From NCBI GenBank assembly GCA_947379975.1, contig CANCPF010000023.1:1-26940 (forward strand): a stretch of DNA of 26,940 nucleotides. The letters are read 5' to 3'. The stretch is from Methylophilaceae bacterium (GTDB lineage: Bacteria; Pseudomonadota; Gammaproteobacteria; Burkholderiales; Methylophilaceae). Position 1 is the first letter of the stretch, and each line of letters begins with the position of its first letter. Below the pieces are notes generated by a model. That model ran no database searches. It saw only the letters and a list, made by a program, of their open reading frames with translations, and was not told the DNA's origin. Both the position numbers and the translations under genes were made by a program. Of the stretch, positions 7,571-16,300 are shown one piece after another.

Positions 7571-8749
7571 GTGTCACAAAATCTGCCCGCCATACTCGTA
7601 CTTGCAGATGGAACTGTGTTTCGTGGTACATCCATTGGCGCTGCTGGCCATGCTGCTACAGGCCAAACAGTCGGTGAGGTGGTTTTTAACACTTCAATGA
7701 CTGGCTACCAAGAAATACTCACAGACCCATCGTATACCAAACAAATAGTCACACTTACTTACCCGCATATTGGTAACTATGGCGTTAATCTTGAAGACGT
7801 AGAGTCTGGTCAAGTGTATGCCAGCGGTTTAATCATTCGTGATTTGCCTCTGACACATAGCAACTTTAGAAACACCCAATCATTGGCAGAATACTTAGTC
7901 GCCAATAATGTCGTTGCTATTGCAGACATAGATACCCGTAAATTAACGCGCATTTTGCGTGAAAAAGGTGCGCAAGCTGGTGCCATTATTGCGGGTGAAT
8001 CAGATGAAGTTAAAGCGATTGCCTTGGCAAATAGCTTGATTGCAGGATTCCCAGGTTTGAATGGCATGGACTTAGCTAAAGTCGTGACCTGTGCTCAGCC
8101 TTATGAGTTTACTGAAGGTGAATGGGCGCTAGGCGAAGGTTTTACCTCGGCGCCAGCAGCACAGTTTCATGTGGTTGCTTACGATTACGGCGTAAAGCGT
8201 AATATTTTACGCATGCTGGTTTCGCGTGGTTGCAAGGTAACAGTATTGCCTGCGCAAACTTCTGCGGCAGAGGCTTTGGCCTACAAGCCAGATGGTGTGT
8301 TTTTATCTAATGGCCCTGGTGATCCAGCGCCATGTGATTATGCTATTGCTGCTATTAAAACTATTGTAGAGGCTGGTGTGCCAACCTTTGGTATTTGTTT
8401 AGGCCATCAGTTATTGGCTTTAGCTAGCGGCGCTAAAACACATAAAATGAAATTTGGACATCATGGCGCTAATCATCCTGTGCAAGATGTTGAATCTAAA
8501 CGCGTGTACATTACCAGCCAAAATCATGGTTTTGCGGTAGATGCTGCAAGCTTACCTGCCAATATTAAAACAACCCATGTTTCATTGTTTGATGGTAGTT
8601 TGCAAGGCATTGCGCGTACTGATAAACCTGCATTTAGTTTTCAGGGTCACCCAGAAGCAAGTCCAGGTCCAACTGAAATGAGTTATTTGTTTGATCGCTT
8701 CATTAGCATGATGCAAGCAGCAAAATTAGAACAAGGAAAGGCAAGCTAA
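7571..8749 (+). CDS. carA: Carbamoyl-phosphate synthase small (glutaminase) subunit
   Basis: Class I glutamine amidotransferase subunit that hydrolyses glutamine and channels NH3 to CarB, giving carbamoyl phosphate for pyrimidine and arginine synthesis. The 392-residue product has the CPSase small-chain N-terminal domain (about 1-150; GTSIGA, TGYQEILTDPSY) and a C-terminal GATase domain. Its triad is visible as Cys276 in FGICLGHQ, and His360 and Glu362 in FQGHPEASPGP. The start is GTG, with an excellent AAGGAG six bases upstream. The stop overlaps the carB start (TAATG), implying translational coupling. It is transcribed from the strong promoter at 7426-7454 through a hairpin leader. Confidence 0.98.
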   Translation: MSQNLPAILVLADGTVFRGTSIGAAGHAATGQTVGEVVFNTSMTGYQEILTDPSYTKQIVTLTYPHIGNYGVNLEDVESGQVYASGLIIRDLPLTHSNFRNTQSLAEYLVANNVVAIADIDTRKLTRILREKGAQAGAIIAGESDEVKAIALANSLIAGFPGLNGMDLAKVVTCAQPYEFTEGEWALGEGFTSAPAAQFHVVAYDYGVKRNILRMLVSRGCKVTVLPAQTSAAEALAYKPDGVFLSNGPGDPAPCDYAIAAIKTIVEAGVPTFGICLGHQLLALASGAKTHKMKFGHHGANHPVQDVESKRVYITSQNHGFAVDAASLPANIKTTHVSLFDGSLQGIARTDKPAFSFQGHPEASPGPTEMSYLFDRFISMMQAAKLEQGKAS

Positions 8750-11700
8750 TGGCTAAGCGTACGGATATTAAATCGATACTAATTATTGGTGCAGGACCAA
8801 TTGTGATTGGTCAGGCTTGTGAGTTTGATTACTCTGGCGCACAGGCGTGTAAAGCGCTGCGTGAAGAAGGTTATCGGGTTATTTTGGTGAACTCTAATCC
8901 AGCCACTATTATGACTGATCCTGAAATGGCTGATGCGACCTACATTGAACCAGTGACTTGGCAAGTGGTTGAGAAAATCATTGCCAAAGAGCGTCCAGAT
9001 GCTTTATTGCCAACTATGGGCGGACAAACAGCCTTAAATTGTGCGCTTGATTTAGACAAGCATGGCGTACTTGCAAAATACAATGTTGAAATGATAGGCG
9101 CTTCTAAAGAGGCTATTGATAAAGCTGAAGATCGTCAGAAATTTAAAGAAGCGATGACCAAAATTGGTTTGGCTTCTGCCCGTTCAGTGGTTGCACATAG
9201 CATGGAAGAAGCTTTGCAATTGCAACCGCAAATTGGTTATCCAGCGATTATTCGTCCATCATTTACCATGGGTGGTAGCGGCGGCGGTATTGCTTATAAC
9301 CGTGAAGAATTTATGACGATTTGTGAGCGTGGCCTAGATGCTTCGCCTACCAAAGAATTGTTGATTGAAGAATCGCTACTTGGTTGGAAAGAATATGAGA
9401 TGGAAGTGGTGCGCGACTCAGCGGATAACTGCATCATCATTTGTTCTATTGAAAATTTAGACCCAATGGGCGTGCATACGGGTGACTCTATCACCGTGGC
9501 ACCGGCACAAACGTTGACTGATAAAGAATATCAGATCATGCGTAATGCCTCATTGGCCGTATTGCGCGAAATCGGCGTAGATACTGGCGGCTCAAACGTA
9601 CAGTTTGCAATTAACCCTGTTGATGGCCGTATGATTGTGATTGAGATGAACCCACGTGTTTCACGTTCATCTGCATTAGCTTCAAAAGCAACCGGCTTTC
9701 CTATTGCTAAAATTGCTGCAAAATTGGCAGTAGGTTTTACTTTAGATGAGCTACGTAATGAGATTACCGGCGGTGCTACACCAGCTTCATTTGAGCCTTC
9801 GATTGATTATGTGGTTACTAAGATACCTAGATTCGCTTTTGAGAAATTCCCGCAGGCGGATTCACGTTTAACTACACAAATGAAGTCTGTAGGCGAGGTG
9901 ATGGCGATTGGCCGTACTTTCCAAGAATCATTCCAAAAAGCTTTACGTGGTTTAGAGGTTGGCGTCGATGGCTTAGATGAGAAAACCACAGATTTAGATA
10001 CCATTACCAAAGAAATGGGCGTGCCAGGACCAGAGCGTATTTGGTACGTGGGCGATGCCTTCAGAATGGGTATGACGATTGCAGAAGTGTATGATATTTC
10101 TAAAATCGATACTTGGTTTTTGGTACAAATTAAAGATATTATTGACAGAGAGCAAGCGCTTAAAGGTAAGCAGATTGCTGATTTAGATAAGCCAGCGATG
10201 CTTAAATTAAAGCGTAGCGGTTTTTCAGATCGCCGTTTAGCGACATTATTGAATACTGATCAGCATGCTGTGCGTGCTTACCGTCAAGCTTTGCAAGTGC
10301 GTCCTGTATATAAACGCGTAGATACTTGTGCTGCGGAATTTTCTACCAATACTGCGTATATGTACTCTACTTATGAAGAAGAGTGCGAGGCTGCGCCAAC
10401 CAATAACAAAAAGATCATGATTTTGGGTGGCGGACCGAATAGAATCGGCCAAGGTATTGAGTTTGATTATTGTTGCGTACATGCCGCTTTTGCTATGCGT
10501 GAAGATGGTTATGAAACCATCATGGTGAACTGTAATCCTGAAACGGTTTCTACCGATTACGATACTTCAGACCGCTTGTATTTTGAGCCAGTGACGCTTG
10601 AAGACGTGTTGGAAATTGTTGCGCTAGAAAAACCAGTTGGCGTGATTGTGCAATATGGCGGTCAAACGCCACTAAAACTTGCGCGTGCTTTAGAAAAAGC
10701 TGGCGTACCAATTATTGGTACTACGCCAGATGCGATTGATAAAGCGGAAGACCGTGAGCGCTTCCAAAAAATGTTGCAAGAGCTTGGCTTAAAACAACCG
10801 CCAAATCGTACTGCTAGAACGCCGGAAGATGCTGTTCGTTTAGCCTTGGAGATTGGTTACCCGTTGGTGGTGCGTCCTTCTTATGTGCTTGGTGGTCGTG
10901 CGATGGAAATTGTACAAGAGCAATCTCAACTTGAACGTTACATGCGTGAAGCAGTAAAAGTTTCTAATGAATCGCCAGTATTGCTGGATAGATTCTTGAA
11001 TGATGCGCTTGAAGTGGATGTGGATGCGCTTTGTGATAATACTGGCGATGTGATTATCGGCGGTATTATGGAACACGTGGAGCAAGCTGGTGTTCATTCT
11101 GGCGATTCAGCCTGTTCGCTGCCGCCTTATAGTTTGTCTGCTAAGTTGCAAGATGAATTGCGGGTTCAAACTAAACAAATGGCACGCGCGTTAGGTGTGG
11201 TTGGCTTAATGAATGTGCAGTTCGCTATACAAGGCGAAACCGTATTTGTACTTGAAGTAAACCCAAGAGCATCACGCACAGTGCCGTTTGTTTCAAAAGC
11301 ATGTGGATTGCAATTAGCTAAAATTGCGGCACGCTGCATGATAGGTATGTCGCTTAAAGAGCAAGGCGTGACACATGAAGTTATTCCACCATTCTACTCA
11401 GTAAAAGAAGCGGTATTCCCGTTCATTAAATTCCCAGGCGTAGATACTATTTTAGGCCCTGAGATGAAATCAACTGGTGAAGTGATGGGTGTTGGTGCTA
11501 CGTTTGCTGAAGCTTTTCTAAAATCACAACTTGGCGCATCGACTAAATTACCAGAAGGCGGTAGAGCATTTATTAGCGTGCGAAAAGAAGACTATCTAAA
11601 GGCTGTTGAAATTGCGCAAGCATTAGATCAGCTTGGTTTTAGTTTAGTGGCCACTAAAGGTACCGCAACTGCTTTAAATGCTAGTGGCCTTAAAGTAGAT

Positions 11701-11955
11701 TCAGTCAATAAAGTAGCAGAAGGTCGGCCGCATATTGTAGATATGATTAAAAATGGTGATATTAGTTTTATTGTGAATGTGACTGAAGATAAGCGTGCTG
11801 TAGCCGACTCATATGAGATTCGTCGCAGTGCCTTACAAAATAAAGTGACTTACTATACCACCATGGCCGGTGCAAAGGCTGCCTGCGTAGGTATGGCACA
11901 CATGCAAGAATTGACGGTGGAATCGCTGCAAGACTTGCATAAAAAGCTCGCTTAA
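8749..11955 (+). CDS. carB: Carbamoyl-phosphate synthase large subunit
   Basis: Synthetase subunit making carbamoyl phosphate from bicarbonate, two ATP and ammonia delivered by CarA. The 1068 residues (E. coli 1073) show the expected internal duplication of two ATP-grasp halves. The first (about 1-400) opens with IIGAGPIVIGQACEFDYSG and contains RPSFTMGGSGGG. The second (about 555-935) repeats these as ILGGGPNRIGQGIEFDYCC and RPSYVLGGRAME. An oligomerisation region lies between them, and a C-terminal MGS-like allosteric domain spans about 936-1068 (FISVRKEDY to KLA). An AAGGAAAGG run upstream inside carA serves as ribosome binding site. It is followed by a Rho-independent terminator, so carAB forms a two-gene operon. 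Confidence 0.98.
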   Translation: MAKRTDIKSILIIGAGPIVIGQACEFDYSGAQACKALREEGYRVILVNSNPATIMTDPEMADATYIEPVTWQVVEKIIAKERPDALLPTMGGQTALNCALDLDKHGVLAKYNVEMIGASKEAIDKAEDRQKFKEAMTKIGLASARSVVAHSMEEALQLQPQIGYPAIIRPSFTMGGSGGGIAYNREEFMTICERGLDASPTKELLIEESLLGWKEYEMEVVRDSADNCIIICSIENLDPMGVHTGDSITVAPAQTLTDKEYQIMRNASLAVLREIGVDTGGSNVQFAINPVDGRMIVIEMNPRVSRSSALASKATGFPIAKIAAKLAVGFTLDELRNEITGGATPASFEPSIDYVVTKIPRFAFEKFPQADSRLTTQMKSVGEVMAIGRTFQESFQKALRGLEVGVDGLDEKTTDLDTITKEMGVPGPERIWYVGDAFRMGMTIAEVYDISKIDTWFLVQIKDIIDREQALKGKQIADLDKPAMLKLKRSGFSDRRLATLLNTDQHAVRAYRQALQVRPVYKRVDTCAAEFSTNTAYMYSTYEEECEAAPTNNKKIMILGGGPNRIGQGIEFDYCCVHAAFAMREDGYETIMVNCNPETVSTDYDTSDRLYFEPVTLEDVLEIVALEKPVGVIVQYGGQTPLKLARALEKAGVPIIGTTPDAIDKAEDRERFQKMLQELGLKQPPNRTARTPEDAVRLALEIGYPLVVRPSYVLGGRAMEIVQEQSQLERYMREAVKVSNESPVLLDRFLNDALEVDVDALCDNTGDVIIGGIMEHVEQAGVHSGDSACSLPPYSLSAKLQDELRVQTKQMARALGVVGLMNVQFAIQGETVFVLEVNPRASRTVPFVSKACGLQLAKIAARCMIGMSLKEQGVTHEVIPPFYSVKEAVFPFIKFPGVDTILGPEMKSTGEVMGVGATFAEAFLKSQLGASTKLPEGGRAFISVRKEDYLKAVEIAQALDQLGFSLVATKGTATALNASGLKVDSVNKVAEGRPHIVDMIKNGDISFIVNVTEDKRAVADSYEIRRSALQNKVTYYTTMAGAKAACVGMAHMQELTVESLQDLHKKLA

Positions 11956-11991
11956 AATACACTTTAACAACATTAATTAATTTTATACTTT

Positions 11992-12027
11992 AAACCACAC
12001 TCAGTTTGGGTGTGGTTTATTTTTTAT
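11992..12027 (+). terminator. Rho-independent terminator after carB
   Basis: Nine-base arms AAACCACAC (11992-12000) and GTGTGGTTT (12010-12018) enclose a nine-base loop and are followed by ATTTTTTAT. This is a good intrinsic terminator 36 bp after the carB stop. It ends 17 bp before the greA ATG, so greA either has a promoter overlapping this region or depends on read-through. Confidence 0.8.
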
Positions 12028-12043
12028 ACCAAGGTTAGGCAAT

Positions 12044-12526
12044 ATGGCAGTTACTCAAATACCCGTTACCGTTAAAGGTGCAGTGCAACTTAAAGAAGAA
12101 TTGCTACGCTTACGTAGTGTGGATAGACCTGACGTGATTCAGGCTATTGCTGAGGCGCGTGCGCAGGGTGATTTGTCTGAGAATGCAGAGTACGAAGCGG
12201 CCAAAGAGCGCCAAAGTTTTATTGAAGGCCGGATTGCGGAAATTGAAGCTAAGCTTTCTAATGCCATGATTATTGATCCAACCACCTTGCATGCAGAAGG
12301 TCGATGCGTATTTGGTTCAACGGTCCGAATCGAAGATTTAGATAGCGGCAATATGATTACCTATCAAATTGTAGGTGATGATGAAGCTGATATTAAAAAT
12401 GGCAAAATTTCCATTAGCTCACCCATTGCGCGTGGACTCATTGGTAAATCTGAAGGTGATGTGGCTGAAGTCATGGCGCCTGGTGGCGTTAAAGAATATG
12501 AAATTTTGGATGTGCAGTATATTTAG
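12044..12526 (+). CDS. greA: Transcription elongation factor GreA
   Basis: GreA rescues backtracked RNA polymerase by stimulating cleavage of the nascent RNA 3' end through the secondary channel. The 160-residue product matches the family (E. coli 158). The N-terminal coiled coil (about 8-80) carries the acidic tip motif GDLSENAEYEAAKERQ near residues 42-57, whose Asp and Glu define Gre activity. The C-terminal FKBP-like domain contains YQIVGDDEAD and the terminal SPIARGLIGKSEGD motif. The N-terminus has a few extra residues (MAVTQIPVT). It is downstream of the carB terminator and followed after 52 bp by a DUF4149 gene. Confidence 0.96.
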   Translation: MAVTQIPVTVKGAVQLKEELLRLRSVDRPDVIQAIAEARAQGDLSENAEYEAAKERQSFIEGRIAEIEAKLSNAMIIDPTTLHAEGRCVFGSTVRIEDLDSGNMITYQIVGDDEADIKNGKISISSPIARGLIGKSEGDVAEVMAPGGVKEYEILDVQYI

Positions 12527-12578
12527 CGCAGTCGATAACATCATAAATACAGTCAGCAAAAAACATTGATAGGAATAG

Positions 12579-13031
12579 ATGACGATGAATAATTGGTCAG
12601 GTAAATTTGCACTTATTGTTATCACTATGTGGGTGGGCGCCTTGTGGACAACCGGTGCAACCGCTTATGTGCTATTTAAAACCTTGCCTGATAGCCAGTT
12701 AGCCGGTCAGTTGGCAGGTAATTTATTTAATTACGTTTCCTATTTAGGCTTATTTTCAGCAATCTATTTGCTCATTCATCGCTTATTCTTTTATGGGTCA
12801 TCAGCTCTTAAGCAATCTTATTTCTGGGCAGTATTTGTTATGTTGTTATTGGTTCTTGCCGGCCATTTTGGTATTCAACCAATATTAGCGCAATTGAAGA
12901 TTGATGCCATGCCTGGCGATGTAATGCAGAGTGTGTTTTCTGATCGGTTTAAAACTTGGCACGGTGTTGCTAGCATTGCTTATGTGGTGCAAAGTTTGCT
13001 AGGTTTTGTGTTGGTATTGCGCGCTAGATAG
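12579..13031 (+). CDS. DUF4149 integral membrane protein
   Basis: A 150-residue hydrophobic protein of the DUF4149 (TMEM205-like) family, function unknown. Four membrane segments are suggested at about 8-30, 48-68, 81-101 and 128-147. The first contains a conserved-looking MWVGALWTTGATAYVLF, and a polar loop with RFKTWHG precedes the last helix. In betaproteobacteria I recall this gene between greA and yhbY, as here. It probably shares the greA transcript (52-bp gap). An AGGA four bases before the ATG at 12579, or ten before the ATG at 12585, makes either start possible. The family call rests on hydropathy, context and recalled resemblance. Confidence 0.8.
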   Translation: MTMNNWSGKFALIVITMWVGALWTTGATAYVLFKTLPDSQLAGQLAGNLFNYVSYLGLFSAIYLLIHRLFFYGSSALKQSYFWAVFVMLLLVLAGHFGIQPILAQLKIDAMPGDVMQSVFSDRFKTWHGVASIAYVVQSLLGFVLVLRAR

Positions 13032-13044
13032 CTAATTTTAGGCG

Positions 13045-13074
13045 AAAAAATAGGCGCCAGATAAACATAGCGCC
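13045..13074 (-). terminator. Intrinsic terminator for yhbY
   Basis: Read on the minus strand, arms GGCGC (13074-13070) and GCGCC (13057-13053) enclose a 12-base loop and run into TATTTTTT. This gives a compact terminator about 33 bp past the yhbY stop. On the plus strand the run would be A-rich, so it acts mainly for yhbY. Confidence 0.65.
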
Positions 13075-13106
13075 CATACTAACAATGCTTTAATGAAGCA
13101 ATGCTA

Positions 13107-13394
13107 TTATTTAGGAATGACAATTTTTGGTTTAGTTGATTGACGATAAATCACTAATTGTTTACCAATATGATGCACCGCAGTTGCTGTAGTTTGCTCA
13201 CAAATGTCGCTAAGTAATTGTGAACGTACCGCTTTATCATCTACCATCACTTTAATTTTAATCAGCTCATGTGCATCTAGGCAGACGTTAAGTTCTTTTA
13301 AAACGCCCTCTGATAAGCCTTTATTGCTTATCATAACGACAGGGTTTAGGTTGTGTGCAAGGCTACGTAAGTAGCTAATTTGTTTTGAATTCAC
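13107..13394 (-). CDS. yhbY: Ribosome assembly RNA-binding protein YhbY
   Basis: A single CRS1-YhbY (CRM) domain protein of 95 residues associated with 50S/pre-50S assembly. The family pattern is visible: a basic N-terminal helix (SKQISYLRSLAHNLNPVV), the ISNKGLSEGVLKELN segment corresponding to the GxxG-type loop, LIKIKVMV in the beta sheet, and a C-terminal IGKQLVIYR strand. Length matches E. coli YhbY (97). It is divergently transcribed from rlmE (53 bp apart), another 50S maturation factor, the usual pairing in proteobacteria. Its own terminator lies at 13045-13074. Confidence 0.94.
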   Translation of the reverse strand: MNSKQISYLRSLAHNLNPVVMISNKGLSEGVLKELNVCLDAHELIKIKVMVDDKAVRSQLLSDICEQTTATAVHHIGKQLVIYRQSTKPKIVIPK

Positions 13395-13447
13395 TTAGGT
13401 TTCTTCTTAAGTATCTTATTGATCTATATAGGCGAACATTTTAACAG

Positions 13448-14068
13448 ATGAAACTAAAACCTTCCAGCAAAGCTTGGATACATGAACATATCAACGACGA
13501 ATTTGTAAAACGTGCGCAAAAAGAAGGCTATCGAGCGCGTGCCGCCTATAAATTAACTGAAATTGATGACAAAGATAAGCTCATTAAGCCTGGTATGACG
13601 GTGGTAGATTTAGGTGCCACACCAGGTAGTTGGTCGCAGGTAGCAGTACAGCGACTAAAAGGTCAGGGGCGGATTATTGCCTTAGATTTACTGGAAATGG
13701 AGCCAATTAAAGGTGTAGAATTTATACAAGGTGACTTTCGTGAAGATGCCATATTAAAACAATTAGAAAATAGTTTGAATGGCAAGCAAGTTGACCTTGT
13801 AATTGCAGATATGGCACCCAATATCACAGGCATAACTATTGTAGACCAGGCTGGTGCGGCATATTTAACTGAGTTGGCTCTCGAGTTTAGTAAAGAATGG
13901 CTTAAACCAAGCGGCAATTTTTTGGTCAAGGTATTTATCGGCGAAGGTTTTGAAGAGATATTGCAAAGCATGCGTTTAGCGTTTGATAAAGTAGTCACTC
14001 GCAAACCAAAGGCATCACGCGGTAGAAGTAACGAAGTTTATTTATTGGGCTTAGGCCGTAAGTCCTAA
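13448..14068 (+). CDS. rlmE: 23S rRNA (uridine2552-2'-O)-methyltransferase
   Basis: RlmE (FtsJ/RrmJ) methylates the 2'-O of U2552 in the A-loop of 23S rRNA late in 50S assembly using SAM. The 206-residue protein contains the SAM motif VVDLGATPGSWSQ (about 52-64; Thr replaces the more usual Ala in GAxPG). The full catalytic tetrad K35-D121-K161-E196 lies in AAYKL, IADMAPN, VKVFIGEGF and SNEVYLL. The spacing is exactly parallel to E. coli K38-D124-K164-E199. The start ATG at 13448 gives the expected N-terminus. The gene is divergent from yhbY and 218 bp upstream of ftsH, rather than tightly coupled to it. Confidence 0.97.
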   Translation: MKLKPSSKAWIHEHINDEFVKRAQKEGYRARAAYKLTEIDDKDKLIKPGMTVVDLGATPGSWSQVAVQRLKGQGRIIALDLLEMEPIKGVEFIQGDFREDAILKQLENSLNGKQVDLVIADMAPNITGITIVDQAGAAYLTELALEFSKEWLKPSGNFLVKVFIGEGFEEILQSMRLAFDKVVTRKPKASRGRSNEVYLLGLGRKS

Positions 14069-14116
14069 CTAAAAATGCAGCAAAATGCCAAAATGAACTC
14101 ATGCGTTTCAAACTAT

Positions 14117-14172
14117 ATTTTGCTAAGTGAAGCGAAGGCAAAATAGCGAATATATTTATATTTTGAAATATA
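14117..14172. other. AT-rich hairpins between rlmE and ftsH
   Basis: The 218-bp rlmE-ftsH gap holds two inverted repeats: ATTTTGC (14117-14123) with GCAAAAT (14138-14144), and a tight AT palindrome TATATTT-TG-AAATATA near 14156-14171. Neither is followed by a T-run, so I do not call a terminator. No gene is visible here. The gap presumably holds the ftsH promoter. Confidence 0.35.
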
Positions 14173-14286
14173 GATTACTGCCTTAGATTTGCAAAAAGCG
14201 TAATATAGACAATAAGAATTAGGATTAATAAGAGCTAGACCTAAGTAGTAAAGCAGGTTTTCATAAATCTGCCTTTTAAAAGGAAT

Positions 14287-16185
14287 ATGGTTTTGAACAA
14301 TATATTTAAGAATGTTGCCATTTGGTTGGCGGTTGCCATGGTGTTATTGGCAATTTTCAATCTGTCGGGTGTCAAAAATAGTGCTGACAGCCAAATTGTC
14401 TATTCCCAGTTTATTCAGGAAGTAAAAGATGGCCGGATTGCTAAAGTCCAAATTGATGGTCGTGTGCTTCATGGCACCACGCATGATGGTAAAAAATTCA
14501 ATACTTATGCACCTACCGATCCTTGGTTAGTTTCTGATTTACTTAAAAGTAATGTCATGGTTGAAGCTAAACCCGAAGAAGAGCAATCATTTTTGATGAG
14601 CATTTTTGTTTCATGGTTTCCAATGATTTTATTGATTGGTGTCTGGGTGTTTTTCATGCGCCAAATGCAAGGTGGTGGCAAAGGTGGCGGCCCATTTTCA
14701 TTTGGTAAAAGCAAGGCGCGTCAGTTAGACGAAGGAAATAACCAAACGACTTTTGCTGATGTTGCTGGTTGCGATGAGGCAAAAGAAGAGGTCGCGGAAA
14801 TTGTTGAGTTTTTACGTGACCCAACTAAATTTCAAAAATTAGGCGGTCGTATTCCGCGCGGCGTTCTAATGGTAGGCCCTCCGGGAACAGGTAAAACCTT
14901 GTTGGCAAGAGCCATTGCCGGTGAAGCAAAAGTACCATTTTTCACAATTTCAGGCTCTGACTTTGTCGAGATGTTTGTTGGTGTAGGGGCTTCACGTGTG
15001 CGGGATATGTTTGAGAACGCCAAGAAAAACTCGCCTTGCATTATCTTTATTGACGAAATTGATGCCGTAGGTCGTAGTCGCGGATCAGGTACTGGTGGCG
15101 GTAATGACGAGCGCGAGCAAACCTTGAATCAGTTGTTGGTTGAGATGGATGGTTTTGAAGGTAACTCAGGCGTGATTGTGATTGCCGCGACTAATAGAGC
15201 TGATGTGCTAGATAAAGCATTGCTTCGTCCGGGTCGATTTGATCGTCAAGTAATGGTTTCATTGCCTGATATTAAAGGCCGTGAGCAAATTCTTTTAGTG
15301 CATATGAGAAAAGTGCCGATTGATGCGGATGTGAAAGCCGATATTCTAGCGCGTGGAACGCCTGGTTTTTCAGGTGCGGATTTAGCGAATTTAGTCAATG
15401 AGGCCGCTTTATTCGCCGCACGCCGTAATAAGCGCACGGTCGATATGCAAGATTTTGAGGATGCCAAAGACAAGATCTATATGGGTCCTGAGCGTAAATC
15501 AATGGTGATGCGTGAAGATGAGCGACGTAACACCGCTTATCATGAGTCTGGCCATGCGATAGTGGCAAAATTATTACCTAAAGCAGATCCGGTGCACAAG
15601 GTGACAATTATGCCACGTGGTTGGGCCTTAGGTTTAACATGGCAATTGCCAGAGTTCGACCGTATTAGTAACTATAAAGACAAGATGTTGGAAGAGATTT
15701 CAATATTGTTTGGTGGTCGTATTGCCGAAGAGGTATTTATGCATCAAATGTCTACCGGCGCTTCTAACGACTTTGAGCGCGCGACGAAATTAGCCCGTGA
15801 TATGGTGACACGTTACGGTATGAGTGATGCGCTAGGCACTATGGTGTATGCTGGCGATAGCCAAGATTCACTTTTTGGTAGCATGAGTTCTAAAACTGTT
15901 TCAGAGGCAACTCAGCAAAAAGTGGATGCGGAAATTCGTCGTATCTTGGATGAGCAATACGGTATTGCACGTAAATTGTTAGAAGATAATCGCGAGAAAG
16001 TTGAAGCGATGATGACGGCATTAATGGAGTACGAAACCATTGATGCGGATCAAATTAATGACATTATGGCTGGCATTCCTGTACGCCCACCCAAGCCTAC
16101 ACAAAGTAAAGCAAACCCACCAAAAGATACTGGGTCAACAGGCTTAGGGGCGAATGTGGCGCCGCAACCAACGGCCAAAACATAA
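14287..16185 (+). CDS. ftsH: ATP-dependent zinc metalloprotease FtsH
   Basis: Membrane-anchored AAA+ protease degrading misfolded membrane proteins and regulatory substrates. Two N-terminal membrane helices (about 9-27 and 101-122) flank a periplasmic domain. The AAA module shows Walker A GPPGTGKT near 199, Walker B FIDEID near 255 and the SRH region ATNRADVLDKALLRPGRFDR. The peptidase domain has zinc motif HESGH at H419. Length is 632 residues, ending in a Pro/Ala/Thr-rich tail. The ATG at 14287 lies only two bases after AGGA. The in-frame TTG at 14293 would have ideal spacing and give MNNIFKNVAIW, as in relatives, so it may be the true start. A strong terminator follows. Confidence 0.97.
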   Translation: MVLNNIFKNVAIWLAVAMVLLAIFNLSGVKNSADSQIVYSQFIQEVKDGRIAKVQIDGRVLHGTTHDGKKFNTYAPTDPWLVSDLLKSNVMVEAKPEEEQSFLMSIFVSWFPMILLIGVWVFFMRQMQGGGKGGGPFSFGKSKARQLDEGNNQTTFADVAGCDEAKEEVAEIVEFLRDPTKFQKLGGRIPRGVLMVGPPGTGKTLLARAIAGEAKVPFFTISGSDFVEMFVGVGASRVRDMFENAKKNSPCIIFIDEIDAVGRSRGSGTGGGNDEREQTLNQLLVEMDGFEGNSGVIVIAATNRADVLDKALLRPGRFDRQVMVSLPDIKGREQILLVHMRKVPIDADVKADILARGTPGFSGADLANLVNEAALFAARRNKRTVDMQDFEDAKDKIYMGPERKSMVMREDERRNTAYHESGHAIVAKLLPKADPVHKVTIMPRGWALGLTWQLPEFDRISNYKDKMLEEISILFGGRIAEEVFMHQMSTGASNDFERATKLARDMVTRYGMSDALGTMVYAGDSQDSLFGSMSSKTVSEATQQKVDAEIRRILDEQYGIARKLLEDNREKVEAMMTALMEYETIDADQINDIMAGIPVRPPKPTQSKANPPKDTGSTGLGANVAPQPTAKT

Positions 16186-16215
16186 GTTATTGATTTGAAA
16201 TAGTGATTTAAATTT

Positions 16216-16245
16216 AAAAGGGGCTGTAATTGCAGCCCCTTTTTT
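16216..16245 (+). terminator. Strong Rho-independent terminator after ftsH
   Basis: A perfect 11-bp stem pairs AAAAGGGGCTG (16216-16226) with CAGCCCCTTTT (16233-16243) around a six-base loop and runs into a T-tract. It separates ftsH from folP-glmM. Confidence 0.9.
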
Positions 16246-16264
16246 CTTACCTGTGATGTGGCAA

Positions 16265-16294
16265 TTTATTTCAACAGGTAAAATTAAGTATAAT
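16265..16294 (+). promoter_or_regulatory. Candidate promoter giving a leaderless folP mRNA
   Basis: A perfect TATAAT sits at 16289-16294, with a weak -35 candidate TTTATT (16265-16270) 18 bp upstream. The folP ATG begins six bases after the -10, where the transcription start would be expected, and no Shine-Dalgarno precedes it. A leaderless transcript is therefore possible. This is inference from spacing. Confidence 0.45.
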
Positions 16295-16300
16295 GTCCCA

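Noticed and set aside
16253..16300. Upstream ATG start for folP
   Set aside because: It starts just after the ftsH terminator with no ribosome binding site, and adds residues not typical of dihydropteroate synthases.
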